From an uncultured Gemmataceae bacterium (GTDB lineage: Bacteria > Planctomycetota > Planctomycetia > Gemmatales > Gemmataceae), in assembly GCA_937922175.1 (NCBI GenBank), contig CAKZUU010000376.1, positions 1-16,632 on the forward strand: a stretch of 16,632 nt of DNA, read 5' to 3'. Positions 6,483 to 15,664 of the stretch are shown in pieces. The notes beneath the pieces were generated by a model, which was not told the DNA's origin, searched no databases, and saw nothing but the letters and a program-made list of their open reading frames with translations. A program made the translations under genes and the position numbers. Positions within the stretch are counted from its first letter, which is position 1, and each line of letters opens with the position of its first letter.

Positions 6483-9400
6483 TCATTGACCGGCCTTGCC
6501 CGCGCCTTGGGCCGCCGCTGCTGGTTTCCGTACTCGGACCGGGTAAGGCGGTCGCTCGTGTTTGGGCGGCGGGTTCTTGGCCAGTTCTTCCAGGACAACC
6601 TCGATCGCCTTCTCCAGTTGCGGATCGCGACCGGCGATGACATCCTTGGGCCATTGCTCGACCTCGATATCCGGAGCGACGCCTTCGTTTTCGATGCCCC
6701 ACGGAGCTTCGGGCGCCCAGAAGGCGAATCGCGGAGCGGTGACGGACCCTCCGTCCATCAGCGTCGGGTATCCTCCAATGCCGACCAGTCCGCCCCAGGT
6801 GCGTTTGCCGACGAGTTTGCCCAGGTTGTTCTTGCGGAACATCCAGGGGAGCATGTCACCGCCCGAACCGGCCCCTTCGTCAATAATCATGACCTTCGGG
6901 CCGTGAATCGCTGCACTGGGGATGCGCCAATCAGCGCCATACCGCGGAGCAAAATAGCTCATGAACGGCTTGCGAAGGATGTCGACGTAGTAGTCGGCGA
7001 TCCAGCCCCCGCCGTTGAACCGCTCGTCGATAATGACGGCTTCTTTGTCGATCTGCGGGAAGAAGTAGCGTTTGAACGAGGTCAGACCGCCCATCGCCGT
7101 GTCGGGAACGTAGACATAAGCAACCCGACCGTTGGTCGCTTCATGGACTTTCTTGATGTTGTTCTGCACCCAATCCAAATTGCGAATCGCGGTTTCATTG
7201 TCGAGCGGCTCGACGGTAACGGTTCGACTGTCTTTGCCATCGGGGTTCGGGCCGACCGTGATTTCGATTGATTTGCCGGCCGTGTTCTCAAACAAGGAGA
7301 AGATTTCGGTCGGCGGCTTCAGATCGACCCCGCGGACGGCCAGCAGATACTCGCCTTCCTTGACGTTGACTCCCGGGGCCGTCAGGGGCGAGCGCAACCG
7401 GGGTTCCCAATTCACTCCGCCATAGATCTTCTTGAAGCGGTAGCGGCCGTTGGCGATTTCGTAATCGGCTCCCAGCAGGCCTCCGGGGACGGTCTTTTTC
7501 TCGAAGGGTCGCTCGCCCACCGTCTGATAGCTGTGTCCGACAGCCAATTCGCTGAGCATCCAGCGAATGACACGATACAAGTCAGCGGTGGTTGTGACGT
7601 CGTCGAGGAACGGTTCGTACTTGGCCTTCACCGCCGGCCAGTCGGCACCGTGCATGTGAGGATCGTAAAAGTAATCGCGATTGATGCGCCAGGCTTCGGT
7701 AAAGATCTGCCGCCACTCGGCCCGAGGATCGACCCGAACTTCGATCGCGTCGACATTCAGCGTCTTGGGGCCGAGGTCGCCCCCGCCGGGCGTCGCCGAG
7801 GACTCGCCTCCAGGAGCACCCGGGCCGCGTCGGGCAGCCATCATGGCAGCAGCCGCCGAGGCACCCGCTCCACCACCGGTGGTCGGTGCGATGATCCAGG
7901 TCGAGGGACCCGTGCGATAAAGCATGCGTCGGCCGTCCGGCGTCAGGTCATACGACAGCACCGACGATTGAACCGTTTCATTTCGCCGACGCTCGATGTC
8001 ATAGCGATTCAGGGTGGCCCCGGGCATCATCCCTCCCCGCGGCCCCCCTTCATCCACCCGGATTTCACCGCGACTCAGGTAAAACAATTGGTTCGGTTGA
8101 CCCGCTTGAAGGTTACCGAAATTCCCCGTGCCCACCGGAATTGACAAAATCCGCTGCTCGATCCCCGCGAAGTCGATCTTCAGCTTGCCGGCAGCCCGAC
8201 CGCCTGGGGCCATCGGCGGACGTGGACGGTCTCGACCTTCCTCCGGTCCCTCTCCACCGGCGGCGGTGCTTCCTGCCGGGCTTTTCCCCTCGGAAGTTTT
8301 TCCATCAGGGTTTGTCCCGCCCGGACGGCTTCCCTCGGGGCGAGCCTCTCCCTTTTCCTCATCGCTCTCCCGGCGGAACGGATTGGGCAGATCGTTTCGC
8401 AGAACGACGACATTGAGCGTGTACCGAGGAGGCCGCGAATCCGCCGAGCTTTGCATGAACGAATGTTTGCTCATGCCACTCTCGGTTGACGCGAGGAAGT
8501 ACAGATATTTCCCATTCAGATCAAACACCGGCTCGCGCGCCTCACTCAGACCGTCGGTGATGGGGAATGATTTGTTTTGTTCCAACGAATACACATACAC
8601 CTGCGAGATCTGAGCCGCGTTCTCCATCGCATACGCCAGCCATTCGCTGTCGTGTGACCAGCTGCTGGTTTTCAATGTTGCGAGGAGATCATATTTCGGC
8701 TCGACGACTTTCGTCTGCTTGCCGCTCTCCAAATCGAGAATGTATAGCGACTGCGAATTATCGACGAAGGCAACTTTCTTGCTATCGCGGGAGAAGACGA
8801 GGTTTTGATAGAACCCTGAGCCTTGCAATTTATATTTCTTGACGTCGCCCTTGCCGTCCTGAGGCACCAGATACAACTCGTATTCACCGGACGCATCGCC
8901 AAAGTAGGCGATCTTCTTGCCGTCAGGCGACCATGCTGGATCGCGCTCGCAAGCGCCCGGGGTGTTGGTGAGATTGCGCGGATCACCTTTCTCAGCCGGA
9001 ACGGTTACGATTTCACCGCGAAACTCGAAGACGGCCCGAGCGCCACTGGGCGATACGGCCGACCCGCGGATGTACTTCCCCCCTTTGACGAAGCGAGGCC
9101 GTGTCTCCGTCAGGTCGGTCGTCACGCCGATCTTGAGCCGCTCGCTTTTCCCTTCTTTCACGTCCAGGCGATGCAGATAACCGGCCTGCTCATAGACGAC
9201 ATTCCCACCTCCGACGGCGATGTCCAGCACCGGGAAATCGTCATGGTGAGTGAGTTGTTTCAGATTTTTGGTCTGAGGATCGAATGCGAACACGTTGTAT
9301 TCGCCGTTCCGGTCCGAGCGGAAGATGATCTGTTCGCCGACCCAATTCGGGTCCAGATCGTTGCAGCGTCCCTCGGGCTGGGGAATCTGTTCGACTTCAT

Positions 9401-9998
9401 GATTGCGACGATGATAGATCCAGATCCGGCTATGGGTCCCGCCCCGATAGTTTTTCCACTGCGGGGTGGCATCGCGCTGCGGGCAATAGGCGATGCGCGT
9501 CCCATCGGGAGAGAAGCTAGCCTCGAAACCATGCGGGATGGGAAGTTGCTCGGGCATGCCGCCGTTCACATCGACCAGGAACAGTTGCATATGCCGGCGG
9601 GTGTAGACATTTCGATCCGAGTTGAACAACACTTTGCCATCAGGGGAGAAGCCCCGTACCAGATCGGGACCCGGATGATAGGTCAGGCGTTTGGGTGCCC
9701 CGCCGGTGACAGGGACGACGTACACATCCGTGTTACCTTCGTAACTTCCGGTAAAGGCGATCAATTGGCCGTCCGGCGAAAACGCTGGATAGCCTTCGGC
9801 CCCCAAATCACTGGTCAGTCGTCGAGGATTCTTCCCGTCCAAGTCGGCGACCCAAAGGTCTTCGGCGTAGACGAAGGCGATTTTGTCTTTGCTGACGGCC
9901 GGTTGGGTCAAGAGCCGTGTATCGTTCGGATTTGGCTCGGCCGACAGAGGCGGGATCAGCCCCATCGCCACCAACAAGCACATTCCCATTCGACGCAT
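6483..9998 (-). CDS. Secreted tricorn-like protease, S41 family
   Basis: 1171 residues from the ATG at 9996-9998, chosen because GAGGA lies 7-8 bases upstream and the protein then opens with a clean signal peptide (MRRMGMCLLV..., cleavage near LSA, residue 20). Residues about 25-540 are WD40/TolB-like beta-propeller repeats, with recurring FSPDG/WSPDG blades. A charged Pro/Gly/Ser-rich insert fills about 543-605, and a Gly/Ala-rich insert lies at about 705-742. The C-terminal half has the tricorn core: His822 in AVGHSY, a PDZ domain about 875-930, Ser1045 in GAGSGGD and Glu1103 in GIENEGVAPDIE. The His-Ser and Ser-Glu spacings (223 and 58) are close to those I recall for Thermoplasma tricorn (H746, S965, E1023). 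Tricorn proteases cleave peptides delivered through the propellers. The signal peptide places this one outside the cytoplasm, unlike the archaeal prototype. It lies 96 bp downstream of treY; a functional link to trehalose metabolism is not evident. Confidence 0.93.
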   Translation of the reverse strand: MRRMGMCLLVAMGLIPPLSAEPNPNDTRLLTQPAVSKDKIAFVYAEDLWVADLDGKNPRRLTSDLGAEGYPAFSPDGQLIAFTGSYEGNTDVYVVPVTGGAPKRLTYHPGPDLVRGFSPDGKVLFNSDRNVYTRRHMQLFLVDVNGGMPEQLPIPHGFEASFSPDGTRIAYCPQRDATPQWKNYRGGTHSRIWIYHRRNHEVEQIPQPEGRCNDLDPNWVGEQIIFRSDRNGEYNVFAFDPQTKNLKQLTHHDDFPVLDIAVGGGNVVYEQAGYLHRLDVKEGKSERLKIGVTTDLTETRPRFVKGGKYIRGSAVSPSGARAVFEFRGEIVTVPAEKGDPRNLTNTPGACERDPAWSPDGKKIAYFGDASGEYELYLVPQDGKGDVKKYKLQGSGFYQNLVFSRDSKKVAFVDNSQSLYILDLESGKQTKVVEPKYDLLATLKTSSWSHDSEWLAYAMENAAQISQVYVYSLEQNKSFPITDGLSEAREPVFDLNGKYLYFLASTESGMSKHSFMQSSADSRPPRYTLNVVVLRNDLPNPFRRESDEEKGEARPEGSRPGGTNPDGKTSEGKSPAGSTAAGGEGPEEGRDRPRPPMAPGGRAAGKLKIDFAGIEQRILSIPVGTGNFGNLQAGQPNQLFYLSRGEIRVDEGGPRGGMMPGATLNRYDIERRRNETVQSSVLSYDLTPDGRRMLYRTGPSTWIIAPTTGGGAGASAAAAMMAARRGPGAPGGESSATPGGGDLGPKTLNVDAIEVRVDPRAEWRQIFTEAWRINRDYFYDPHMHGADWPAVKAKYEPFLDDVTTTADLYRVIRWMLSELAVGHSYQTVGERPFEKKTVPGGLLGADYEIANGRYRFKKIYGGVNWEPRLRSPLTAPGVNVKEGEYLLAVRGVDLKPPTEIFSLFENTAGKSIEITVGPNPDGKDSRTVTVEPLDNETAIRNLDWVQNNIKKVHEATNGRVAYVYVPDTAMGGLTSFKRYFFPQIDKEAVIIDERFNGGGWIADYYVDILRKPFMSYFAPRYGADWRIPSAAIHGPKVMIIDEGAGSGGDMLPWMFRKNNLGKLVGKRTWGGLVGIGGYPTLMDGGSVTAPRFAFWAPEAPWGIENEGVAPDIEVEQWPKDVIAGRDPQLEKAIEVVLEELAKNPPPKHERPPYPVRVRKPAAAAQGAGKAGQ

Positions 9999-10042
9999 GG
10001 ATCTATCCTCGACGGTGCAATTCCGCAAAACGCTGAGAAGTC

Positions 10043-10048
10043 AGTATA
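10043..10048 (-). promoter_or_regulatory. Possible -10 box of the tricorn-like gene
   Basis: TATACT on the minus strand, about 45 bases upstream of the chosen ATG, in the 96-bp gap after treY. No good -35 partner at 16-18 bases is visible, so this is tentative. If real, the protease gene has its own promoter in addition to any read-through from treY. Confidence 0.3.
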
Positions 10049-10069
10049 TGGAACCGTTCTTCCAACCCG

Positions 10070-10090
10070 GGGCCGAACGCGGATCGGCCC
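10070..10090 (-). terminator. Possible weak stem-loop downstream of treY
   Basis: GGGCCGA (10070-10076) pairs with TCGGCCC (10084-10090) over a 7-base loop, starting 4 bases past the treY stop codon. There is no U-tract after it on the minus strand, so it may only stabilise the mRNA end or attenuate read-through into the tricorn-like gene. Confidence 0.3.
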
Positions 10091-10094
10091 AGGA

Positions 10095-13000
10095 TCAAGG
10101 ACGACTTTCGAGGTCGTCGGCCCGCAGGAGAGCAACGGGGAAATCGGCGAAGAGATCGGCGACCCGCCAGTCTCTTCCCTCGTGACGCCTACCCGTAAAT
10201 TCGTTCGTCCACGAACAAGGGTTCGGCGGCTCCACCCCCACGATGCGCGTGTCGCCCCAACGGGAACCGAGCGGCATCCCCCTTTCTTGCTCCGCAGGAG
10301 CCAGACATCGTGGCACCGCCACCACCATCATTTTGCCCTCGCGGCGACGGGCAAAAGCGAACACCTGTTCACTCCGTTGGCCGTCAACCTCCAACGGGAC
10401 ATATTCTCCCACGGTGAATAACCCCGGGTAACGACGACGCGCTTGCAAACACCGCCAAATGACGTACAGTTTGATCCGGCCATCTTCCTTTCGGCTCAAC
10501 AGTTCGCGACACAAGACAACGAGGTCTCTCGAGGCATCGTGCTGGAGTTGACGCAACCGCCGGACCCGTCGTTCGTAATCGACCAACCGACGATTGTCCG
10601 GATCGACCAAGCTCAGGTCCCAATCTTCCGTCCCCTGATAAATGTCGGGAACTCCCGGAGCGGTGAGTTTCAAAACAACCTGCGAAAGCGAATTAAAACA
10701 ACCCCAATGGCTGACCCATCGGGCAAAACGGCGAATGTCGCTGAAGAACTCCGGGCTTTTCCCTGGATCGAGAATGCCGGAAATGAACCGCCGAACCGCC
10801 GCATCATACTCTGGATCCGGGTTGATCCAGCTGCTATGGACTTTGGCTTCGTTGAGCGATTTCGACATGTACTCGTGAATCCGGCCTAAAAAGGAGTCCC
10901 GGATCGCGGCGGACATCGGCACGGCGTCGAGATCCGTCGAGTCGGGCGACGGGGCGAAATCCTCGATCGGCCAGGCACCGACGAGAGTCTGGTAGAGGAA
11001 GTATTCCTCGTTGGCATCGGGGACTTCCAACTCATCGAGGACGAGCCGATGCGGTTGATTCCACTCGCGCCAGCGACGAATGGCGGCGGCCCACGCGTCG
11101 GGGATCTCGGAGAGAACGTTCAAGCGAGCGCGCACATCCTCGCCCCGCTTGGTGTCGTGGGTCGCCGTCGTCGAGAGCGCCCAAGGCCAGGCACGTTGGC
11201 GTTCCAGAAAAAAGCGATGCAACTGAACGGGGCTGAGGCCGAAGCGGTCGGGATCGCTTCCGACTTCGTTCAACGATAACAGCCGATTAAAACGGTAGAA
11301 GGCAGTGTCTTCGATGCCTTTGGCCAACACCGGCGACGTGACTTGTTGAAACTTCCCGACGAATCGCCGCTGTTCGAGAGCCAGTTCGGGGTCGGTCGCG
11401 GTCGGGTGAATCGGTTCTTGCAACAGGGTTCGACGAACGAACTCGAACAACGACGACGACGTGGCCGGATTCCGCTGTTTGGCCCCGCGAAGAGCGCGGA
11501 GGATGGCCCGTCGATCCGTCTCATGAACTTCGCCCTCGCCGATGTAAGTTCGATAGACGGGGAAGTGAGCGATGACCTCGCGCAACACGTGTCGCAGCGT
11601 GTTCCTGGTGAAATCTCGGGACCAGCGATGTTTCTGAGCCAGCCGATCCAACTGATGGGCCAGCATTTGCAACTCGCTGGACATCGCCGATTGCAAAACC
11701 AATCGCTTGGACAAATAGGCCACTTCGCCGAACCGGGGGTCATCGCCGAGATAAGCATGATACAGTCGAGTGAACGATTCCCGATTCGGAGCGACGAACA
11801 GGCCATTGACATGGTTGAGAAACTCGTACCCCGTCGTGCCGTACACGGCCCAATCGGCAGGAATCCGCTCGTCACCACTGACGATCTTCTCGACGACGAC
11901 ATAAAGGGGCGGCGGCTCCTGACGCGACCGGCTGTCGCGCAGCATGTCTGAGAGACGTTCCCGCAACGGACCTTCCAATGCGGACCAATCCAACTCTCGA
12001 AACGCCGGCTCCGAATCCCGCAGTCGCTTCGCGGCCGCAAGGAGGTAACACTCTTGCAGCCGGTCTAGGTACTGTCGCGGATCGTACAACCCATCCACAT
12101 GGTCGATGCGTAAACCGTCGACCGATCCATCCGCAAGCCACTGCAAGATCAACCCGTGCGTCGCCTGAAACACCTCCTCGCGTTCGGTACTGATGGCGGC
12201 CAATTCGTTGATGTCGAAAAAGCGGCGGTAGTTGATTTCGTCAGCGGCGACTCGCCAAAACGACAGCCGATACGCCTGTTCATCCAACAGCCGGTCCAGG
12301 CGGTCGAAGCTCCGAGGATTCCCCTCGACGCCATTGAATTCCTTCACAATCGACTCGAGGTGATCGCGCAGGATCGGTTGATCTTCCACCAGCGCGGCCA
12401 ACCGGCGCTTGATGACCTCTTTCTCGCGTAAACCTTCGGCGATCCGGACCGGCTCCGTCTCCAACCGATCGGGCAGATGTCGAATCGCCGTCAAGATGCT
12501 GTGCCACTCCAACAATCCGGGATGATCGGGGGGAAGTGTCTTCTCCAACTCGTCCAAACGATGGGCGAGGATGACCTCGTAGCTTCGAGGAGCCAGCGGA
12601 AAGCGATGTTCAAAGTAACTGAGGAAAAACGCCCCTTGCTGAAACTGCAAGATCAATTGTTGCGATTCCAGAACCTCGCCGTACGGAGCGCCCAGCACGG
12701 GCAACAGCACCTTCCCACGCAACTCGGGCCGCGCCGGCGAGAACCAGTCGATGTCGAAGAAGATGGCGTAAGGCGACGCTGGCCCGTTCTCCAGGACGTC
12801 CTGCCACCATTCGTTGTCGTTGCCCAACCCCATGTGGTTCGGAACCACATCGAGAATCTGCCCCAAACCCGATGCGCGCAGCGACTGAACCCAAGCTGCC
12901 CGATCCTCCTCCGAGCCAACCTCGTGGTTGATCTGACGATGATCGACGATGTCGTACCCGTGGCGACTCCCCGGTCGTGCTTTCAAATAGGGCGAGGCGT

Positions 13001-13166
13001 ACACATGAGTGATGCCCAATTCGGCAAGGTAAGGAGTGACCTGAAGTGCCTCGCGAAACGAGAACTCACGGCAGAACTGCAAGCGATACGTCGCCTCTGG
13101 TCGGGTCTGGCGGTCGGAGACCAGGTTCCACGTCTGCTCCAGGAGAACATCCAGTGGATCGCGCAT
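10095..13166 (-). CDS. treY: Maltooligosyl trehalose synthase (TreY)
   Basis: 1023 residues, a GH13 (alpha-amylase clan) enzyme. It rearranges the reducing-end alpha-1,4 linkage of maltodextrins into an alpha,alpha-1,1 bond, giving maltooligosyl trehalose in the cytoplasm. The opening ATYRLQF...GITHVYASPYLKARPGSRHGYD is characteristic of TreY. GH13 motifs: region I DVVPNH (106-111); region II GLRIDHVDG with nucleophile Asp355; region III VVVEKI with acid/base Glu426; region IV TATHDTKRGED with Asp671. PGVPDIYQGTE near 837-847 is also typical. No signal peptide. The ATG at 13164-13166 is preferred because GGGAG sits 8 bases upstream; an in-frame TTG eight codons earlier (13188-13190) is the alternative. 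The protein is longer than the 720-900 residues usual in the family, without an obvious extra domain. It lies 148 bp downstream of the debranching enzyme gene, within a trehalose cluster. Confidence 0.95.
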   Translation of the reverse strand: MRDPLDVLLEQTWNLVSDRQTRPEATYRLQFCREFSFREALQVTPYLAELGITHVYASPYLKARPGSRHGYDIVDHRQINHEVGSEEDRAAWVQSLRASGLGQILDVVPNHMGLGNDNEWWQDVLENGPASPYAIFFDIDWFSPARPELRGKVLLPVLGAPYGEVLESQQLILQFQQGAFFLSYFEHRFPLAPRSYEVILAHRLDELEKTLPPDHPGLLEWHSILTAIRHLPDRLETEPVRIAEGLREKEVIKRRLAALVEDQPILRDHLESIVKEFNGVEGNPRSFDRLDRLLDEQAYRLSFWRVAADEINYRRFFDINELAAISTEREEVFQATHGLILQWLADGSVDGLRIDHVDGLYDPRQYLDRLQECYLLAAAKRLRDSEPAFRELDWSALEGPLRERLSDMLRDSRSRQEPPPLYVVVEKIVSGDERIPADWAVYGTTGYEFLNHVNGLFVAPNRESFTRLYHAYLGDDPRFGEVAYLSKRLVLQSAMSSELQMLAHQLDRLAQKHRWSRDFTRNTLRHVLREVIAHFPVYRTYIGEGEVHETDRRAILRALRGAKQRNPATSSSLFEFVRRTLLQEPIHPTATDPELALEQRRFVGKFQQVTSPVLAKGIEDTAFYRFNRLLSLNEVGSDPDRFGLSPVQLHRFFLERQRAWPWALSTTATHDTKRGEDVRARLNVLSEIPDAWAAAIRRWREWNQPHRLVLDELEVPDANEEYFLYQTLVGAWPIEDFAPSPDSTDLDAVPMSAAIRDSFLGRIHEYMSKSLNEAKVHSSWINPDPEYDAAVRRFISGILDPGKSPEFFSDIRRFARWVSHWGCFNSLSQVVLKLTAPGVPDIYQGTEDWDLSLVDPDNRRLVDYERRVRRLRQLQHDASRDLVVLCRELLSRKEDGRIKLYVIWRCLQARRRYPGLFTVGEYVPLEVDGQRSEQVFAFARRREGKMMVVAVPRCLAPAEQERGMPLGSRWGDTRIVGVEPPNPCSWTNEFTGRRHEGRDWRVADLFADFPVALLRADDLESRP

Positions 13167-13174
13167 CAGTTCGA

Positions 13175-13179
13175 CTCCC
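13175..13179 (-). promoter_or_regulatory. Ribosome-binding site deciding the treY start
   Basis: GGGAG on the minus strand, 8 bases before the ATG at 13164-13166. It lies inside the longer frame that would begin with TTG at 13190, and its position favours the internal ATG. Confidence 0.6.
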
Positions 13180-13314
13180 GAAAGGGACAACCCTCAACCC
13201 GAGCCCCACGGTGGCGACTCGACGCACTCGCGACCTCAAGCGCTCTGTCGCGGTCACGACTCAGCCCGCGATTCACGATGGGCGGCACAGGCGGAATCAC
13301 GTGTCAGGCTCCGA

Positions 13315-15489
13315 TCAACCGAGCCCATCCGGCTCGGAGCGTTGGACGGCAGGGTGGGGCTGGCCGCGACCTTCGCCGACGACACGGCAAAGGACGACGG
13401 AGCGGCCTTGCAGGGGGTACGCTTGCAAGCCTTCCATCCGGCGCATCGGCTCCGTCTCCGCCGGTCGGGTCGTGTCGAGCATGACCTCCCAACGCTGGCC
13501 CGGAGCGACGGCCGGCAGGGTGAAGGGAATCGCCTCGTGGTGAGCGTTGTAAAGGAGCAACATCGTATCGCCGACGACTTTTTGCCCCCGTTCATCGACA
13601 TCGCCGATCAAATCGCCGGCCAGACGCATGCCCAGACATTTGATGAAGCCCGCGTTCCACGCTTCATCCGTCATTTCGCCCCCGTCGGGACTGAACCATG
13701 AGATGTCTTTGATACCCTCGCCCCGGATCGAGCGGCCCAGAAAAAACTTCCGTCGCTGGAACACGGGGTTCGTCCGCCAGATGTGCGAGACACGCTTGAC
13801 GAAGTCGAGGAACGCCTGGCGTCGTTCATCGAGGTCCCAATCCAACCAGGTTAAGTCGTTATCCTGGCAATACGTATTGTTGTTGCCCTGTTGGGTGTGG
13901 CTGAGTTCGTCGCCGGCGAGCAGCATGGGCACTCCCTGGCTGAAGAGAAGAGTGGCCACAAAATTCCTCTTCTGCTGTTCACGCAGGGCAACGATGGCGG
14001 GATCATCGGTGGGACCTTCGACGCCGCAGTTCCACGAATTGTTGTCGTTCGTGCCGTCTTGGTTATTCTCCCCGTTGGCCTCATTATGTTTTTGGTTGTA
14101 GCTGACGAGATCTTGCAAGGTGAAACCATCGTGGCAGGTGATGAAATTGATGCTGGCATGAGGCAGTCGTCCGGTGTGTTGGTAGAGATCGCTGGATCCG
14201 GCCAGCCGCGTCGCGAACTCACTCGCCAGACCGCCGTCGCCTTTCCAGAATTTACGAATGCTATCGCGGTACTTGCCATTCCATTCCGTCCACCCGGGCG
14301 GGAACCCGCCCACTTGATAGCCGCCCGGGCCGACGTCCCACGGCTCGGCGATGAGTTTGACACGATTCAAGACGGGATCTTGCCGGATGATGTCGAAGAA
14401 CGAGCCGAGCTTGTCCACTTCAAACAGTTCCCGCGCCAAGGTTGACGCCAGATCGAAGCGGAAGCCATCCACTCGCATTTCGAGCACGAAATACCGCAAG
14501 CTGTCCATGATGAGTTGCAAGACACGGGGATGGCGCATATTGAGGGTATTCCCGCAGCCGGTAAAATCCATGTAATACCGCGGCTGATCCGCCACCAGAT
14601 GATAGTAACTCGCGTTGTCGATGCCGCGCCAAGAGAGCGTCGGGCCAAGATGGTTTCCCTCGGCGGTGTGGTTGTAGACAACATCCAGGATGACCTCGAT
14701 TCCCGCGGCATGGAGCGCTCGCACCATCATCTTGAATTGCTGGACCGCTTGCCGCGAATCGCCGTTCGCGAAGCGGGTGTCCACGGCAAAATAGGACAGG
14801 GTGTTGTACCCCCAATAATTGCTGAGACCGCGCTCGACCAGATGGCGATCGTTGAGCCGATGATGCACCGGGAGGAGCTCGACGGCGGTCACGCCGAGCT
14901 CTTTCAAATGTCGGATGGCCGCATCAGAGGAAAGCCCGGCGAATGTGCCGCGCAGCTTCTCCGGAACTCCGGGCATTTTCTTCGTGAATCCCTTGACGTG
15001 CAATTCGTAGATCAACGTTTTGTGCCAGGGAGTCTGAGGGGGGCGATCGTCTCCCCAAGTAAAGGCATCGTCGACGACAGCGGCCAGCGGGGCGAAGGCG
15101 GCGTTGTCCCGCGGATCGATCTTCCGGTCGTCTTTGCCGACCTCATAGCCAAACAGCGAATCATCCCAGCGGAGTTCCCGGCCGATCAGCCGAGCATACG
15201 GGTCCAACAGCACCTTGTTGGGATTGAAGCGGTGACCTTTCTCCGGCTCGTACGGACCGTAAACTCGATAACCATACAACTGGCCCGGCACCACGTCGGG
15301 CAAGTAGCAGTGCCAGACCAGGTCCGTCTGCTCGGTCAACGGAATGCGATGAGACTCTCGAACCGCAGACGGTTCATCGAACAGGCAGAGCTCCACCTTC
15401 TCCGCATTTTCGGAGAACAACGCGAAATTGACACCGGCACCATCCCAAGTCGCCCCAAGTGGATAGGGTTTTCCCGGCCAAACGCGCAT
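13315..15489 (-). CDS. glgX: Glycogen/maltodextrin debranching enzyme (GlgX/TreX type)
   Basis: 724 residues, within the range for GlgX/TreX. An N-terminal CBM48-like domain (about 8-100: PYPLGATWDGAGVNFALFSENA, YGYRVYGPYEPEKGHRFNPNK) precedes a GH13 barrel. Motifs: region I DVVYNHTAEG (269-278); region II GFRFDLAS with nucleophile Asp346; region III LIAEPWDVGPGGYQVGGFP with acid/base Glu382; region IV ITCHDGFTL with His453-Asp454. NYWGYNTLSYFA, ENNQDGTNDNNSWNCG and MLLAGDE are GlgX/TreX hallmarks. The enzyme hydrolyses alpha-1,6 branches, supplying linear maltodextrin. Lying between treZ and treY, it is the TreX of this pathway; whether it also serves glycogen turnover cannot be told. The start ATG at 15487-15489 has AAAGGAG about 13 bases upstream, a rather long spacing. 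The last 20 residues form a polar tail whose DNA includes a 7-bp hairpin (13319-13337). Confidence 0.94.
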   Translation of the reverse strand: MRVWPGKPYPLGATWDGAGVNFALFSENAEKVELCLFDEPSAVRESHRIPLTEQTDLVWHCYLPDVVPGQLYGYRVYGPYEPEKGHRFNPNKVLLDPYARLIGRELRWDDSLFGYEVGKDDRKIDPRDNAAFAPLAAVVDDAFTWGDDRPPQTPWHKTLIYELHVKGFTKKMPGVPEKLRGTFAGLSSDAAIRHLKELGVTAVELLPVHHRLNDRHLVERGLSNYWGYNTLSYFAVDTRFANGDSRQAVQQFKMMVRALHAAGIEVILDVVYNHTAEGNHLGPTLSWRGIDNASYYHLVADQPRYYMDFTGCGNTLNMRHPRVLQLIMDSLRYFVLEMRVDGFRFDLASTLARELFEVDKLGSFFDIIRQDPVLNRVKLIAEPWDVGPGGYQVGGFPPGWTEWNGKYRDSIRKFWKGDGGLASEFATRLAGSSDLYQHTGRLPHASINFITCHDGFTLQDLVSYNQKHNEANGENNQDGTNDNNSWNCGVEGPTDDPAIVALREQQKRNFVATLLFSQGVPMLLAGDELSHTQQGNNNTYCQDNDLTWLDWDLDERRQAFLDFVKRVSHIWRTNPVFQRRKFFLGRSIRGEGIKDISWFSPDGGEMTDEAWNAGFIKCLGMRLAGDLIGDVDERGQKVVGDTMLLLYNAHHEAIPFTLPAVAPGQRWEVMLDTTRPAETEPMRRMEGLQAYPLQGRSVVLCRVVGEGRGQPHPAVQRSEPDGLG

Positions 15490-15550
15490 AGTAGGCTTCT
15501 CACTCCTTTCGGACCGAAACCGAGGACAACGAAGGATTCTTCCTCCGGCA

Positions 15551-15572
15551 GCTTCGAGGATCAGCTCGAAGC
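15551..15572. repeat. Stem-loop in the gap between the microprotein and glgX genes
   Basis: GCTTCGAG (15551-15558) and CTCGAAGC (15565-15572) form a perfect 8-bp stem with a 6-base loop, about 60 bases upstream of the glgX start. A second short stem (GGCGC/GCGCC, 15634-15648) lies just after the stop of the microprotein gene. Neither is followed by a T-run, so these look like leader or mRNA-processing structures or chance pairing rather than strong terminators. Confidence 0.4.
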
Positions 15573-15664
15573 GATCATCGCGTGCCCCGGCTGTCGATAG
15601 CTCAAGATCTCGCCTTCATTCCGAGGACGGCGTGGCGCTACCGGCGCCTGAGCCTCCGGAAGGC

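Noticed and set aside
8823..10421. 532-codon open frame on the plus strand opposite the tricorn-like and treY genes
   Set aside because: Spans two genuine minus-strand genes with clear catalytic motifs; no family features in its own translation.
13319..13337. 7-bp hairpin at the end of glgX as a terminator
   Set aside because: It lies inside the last codons of the gene and lacks a U-tract; probably incidental to coding sequence.
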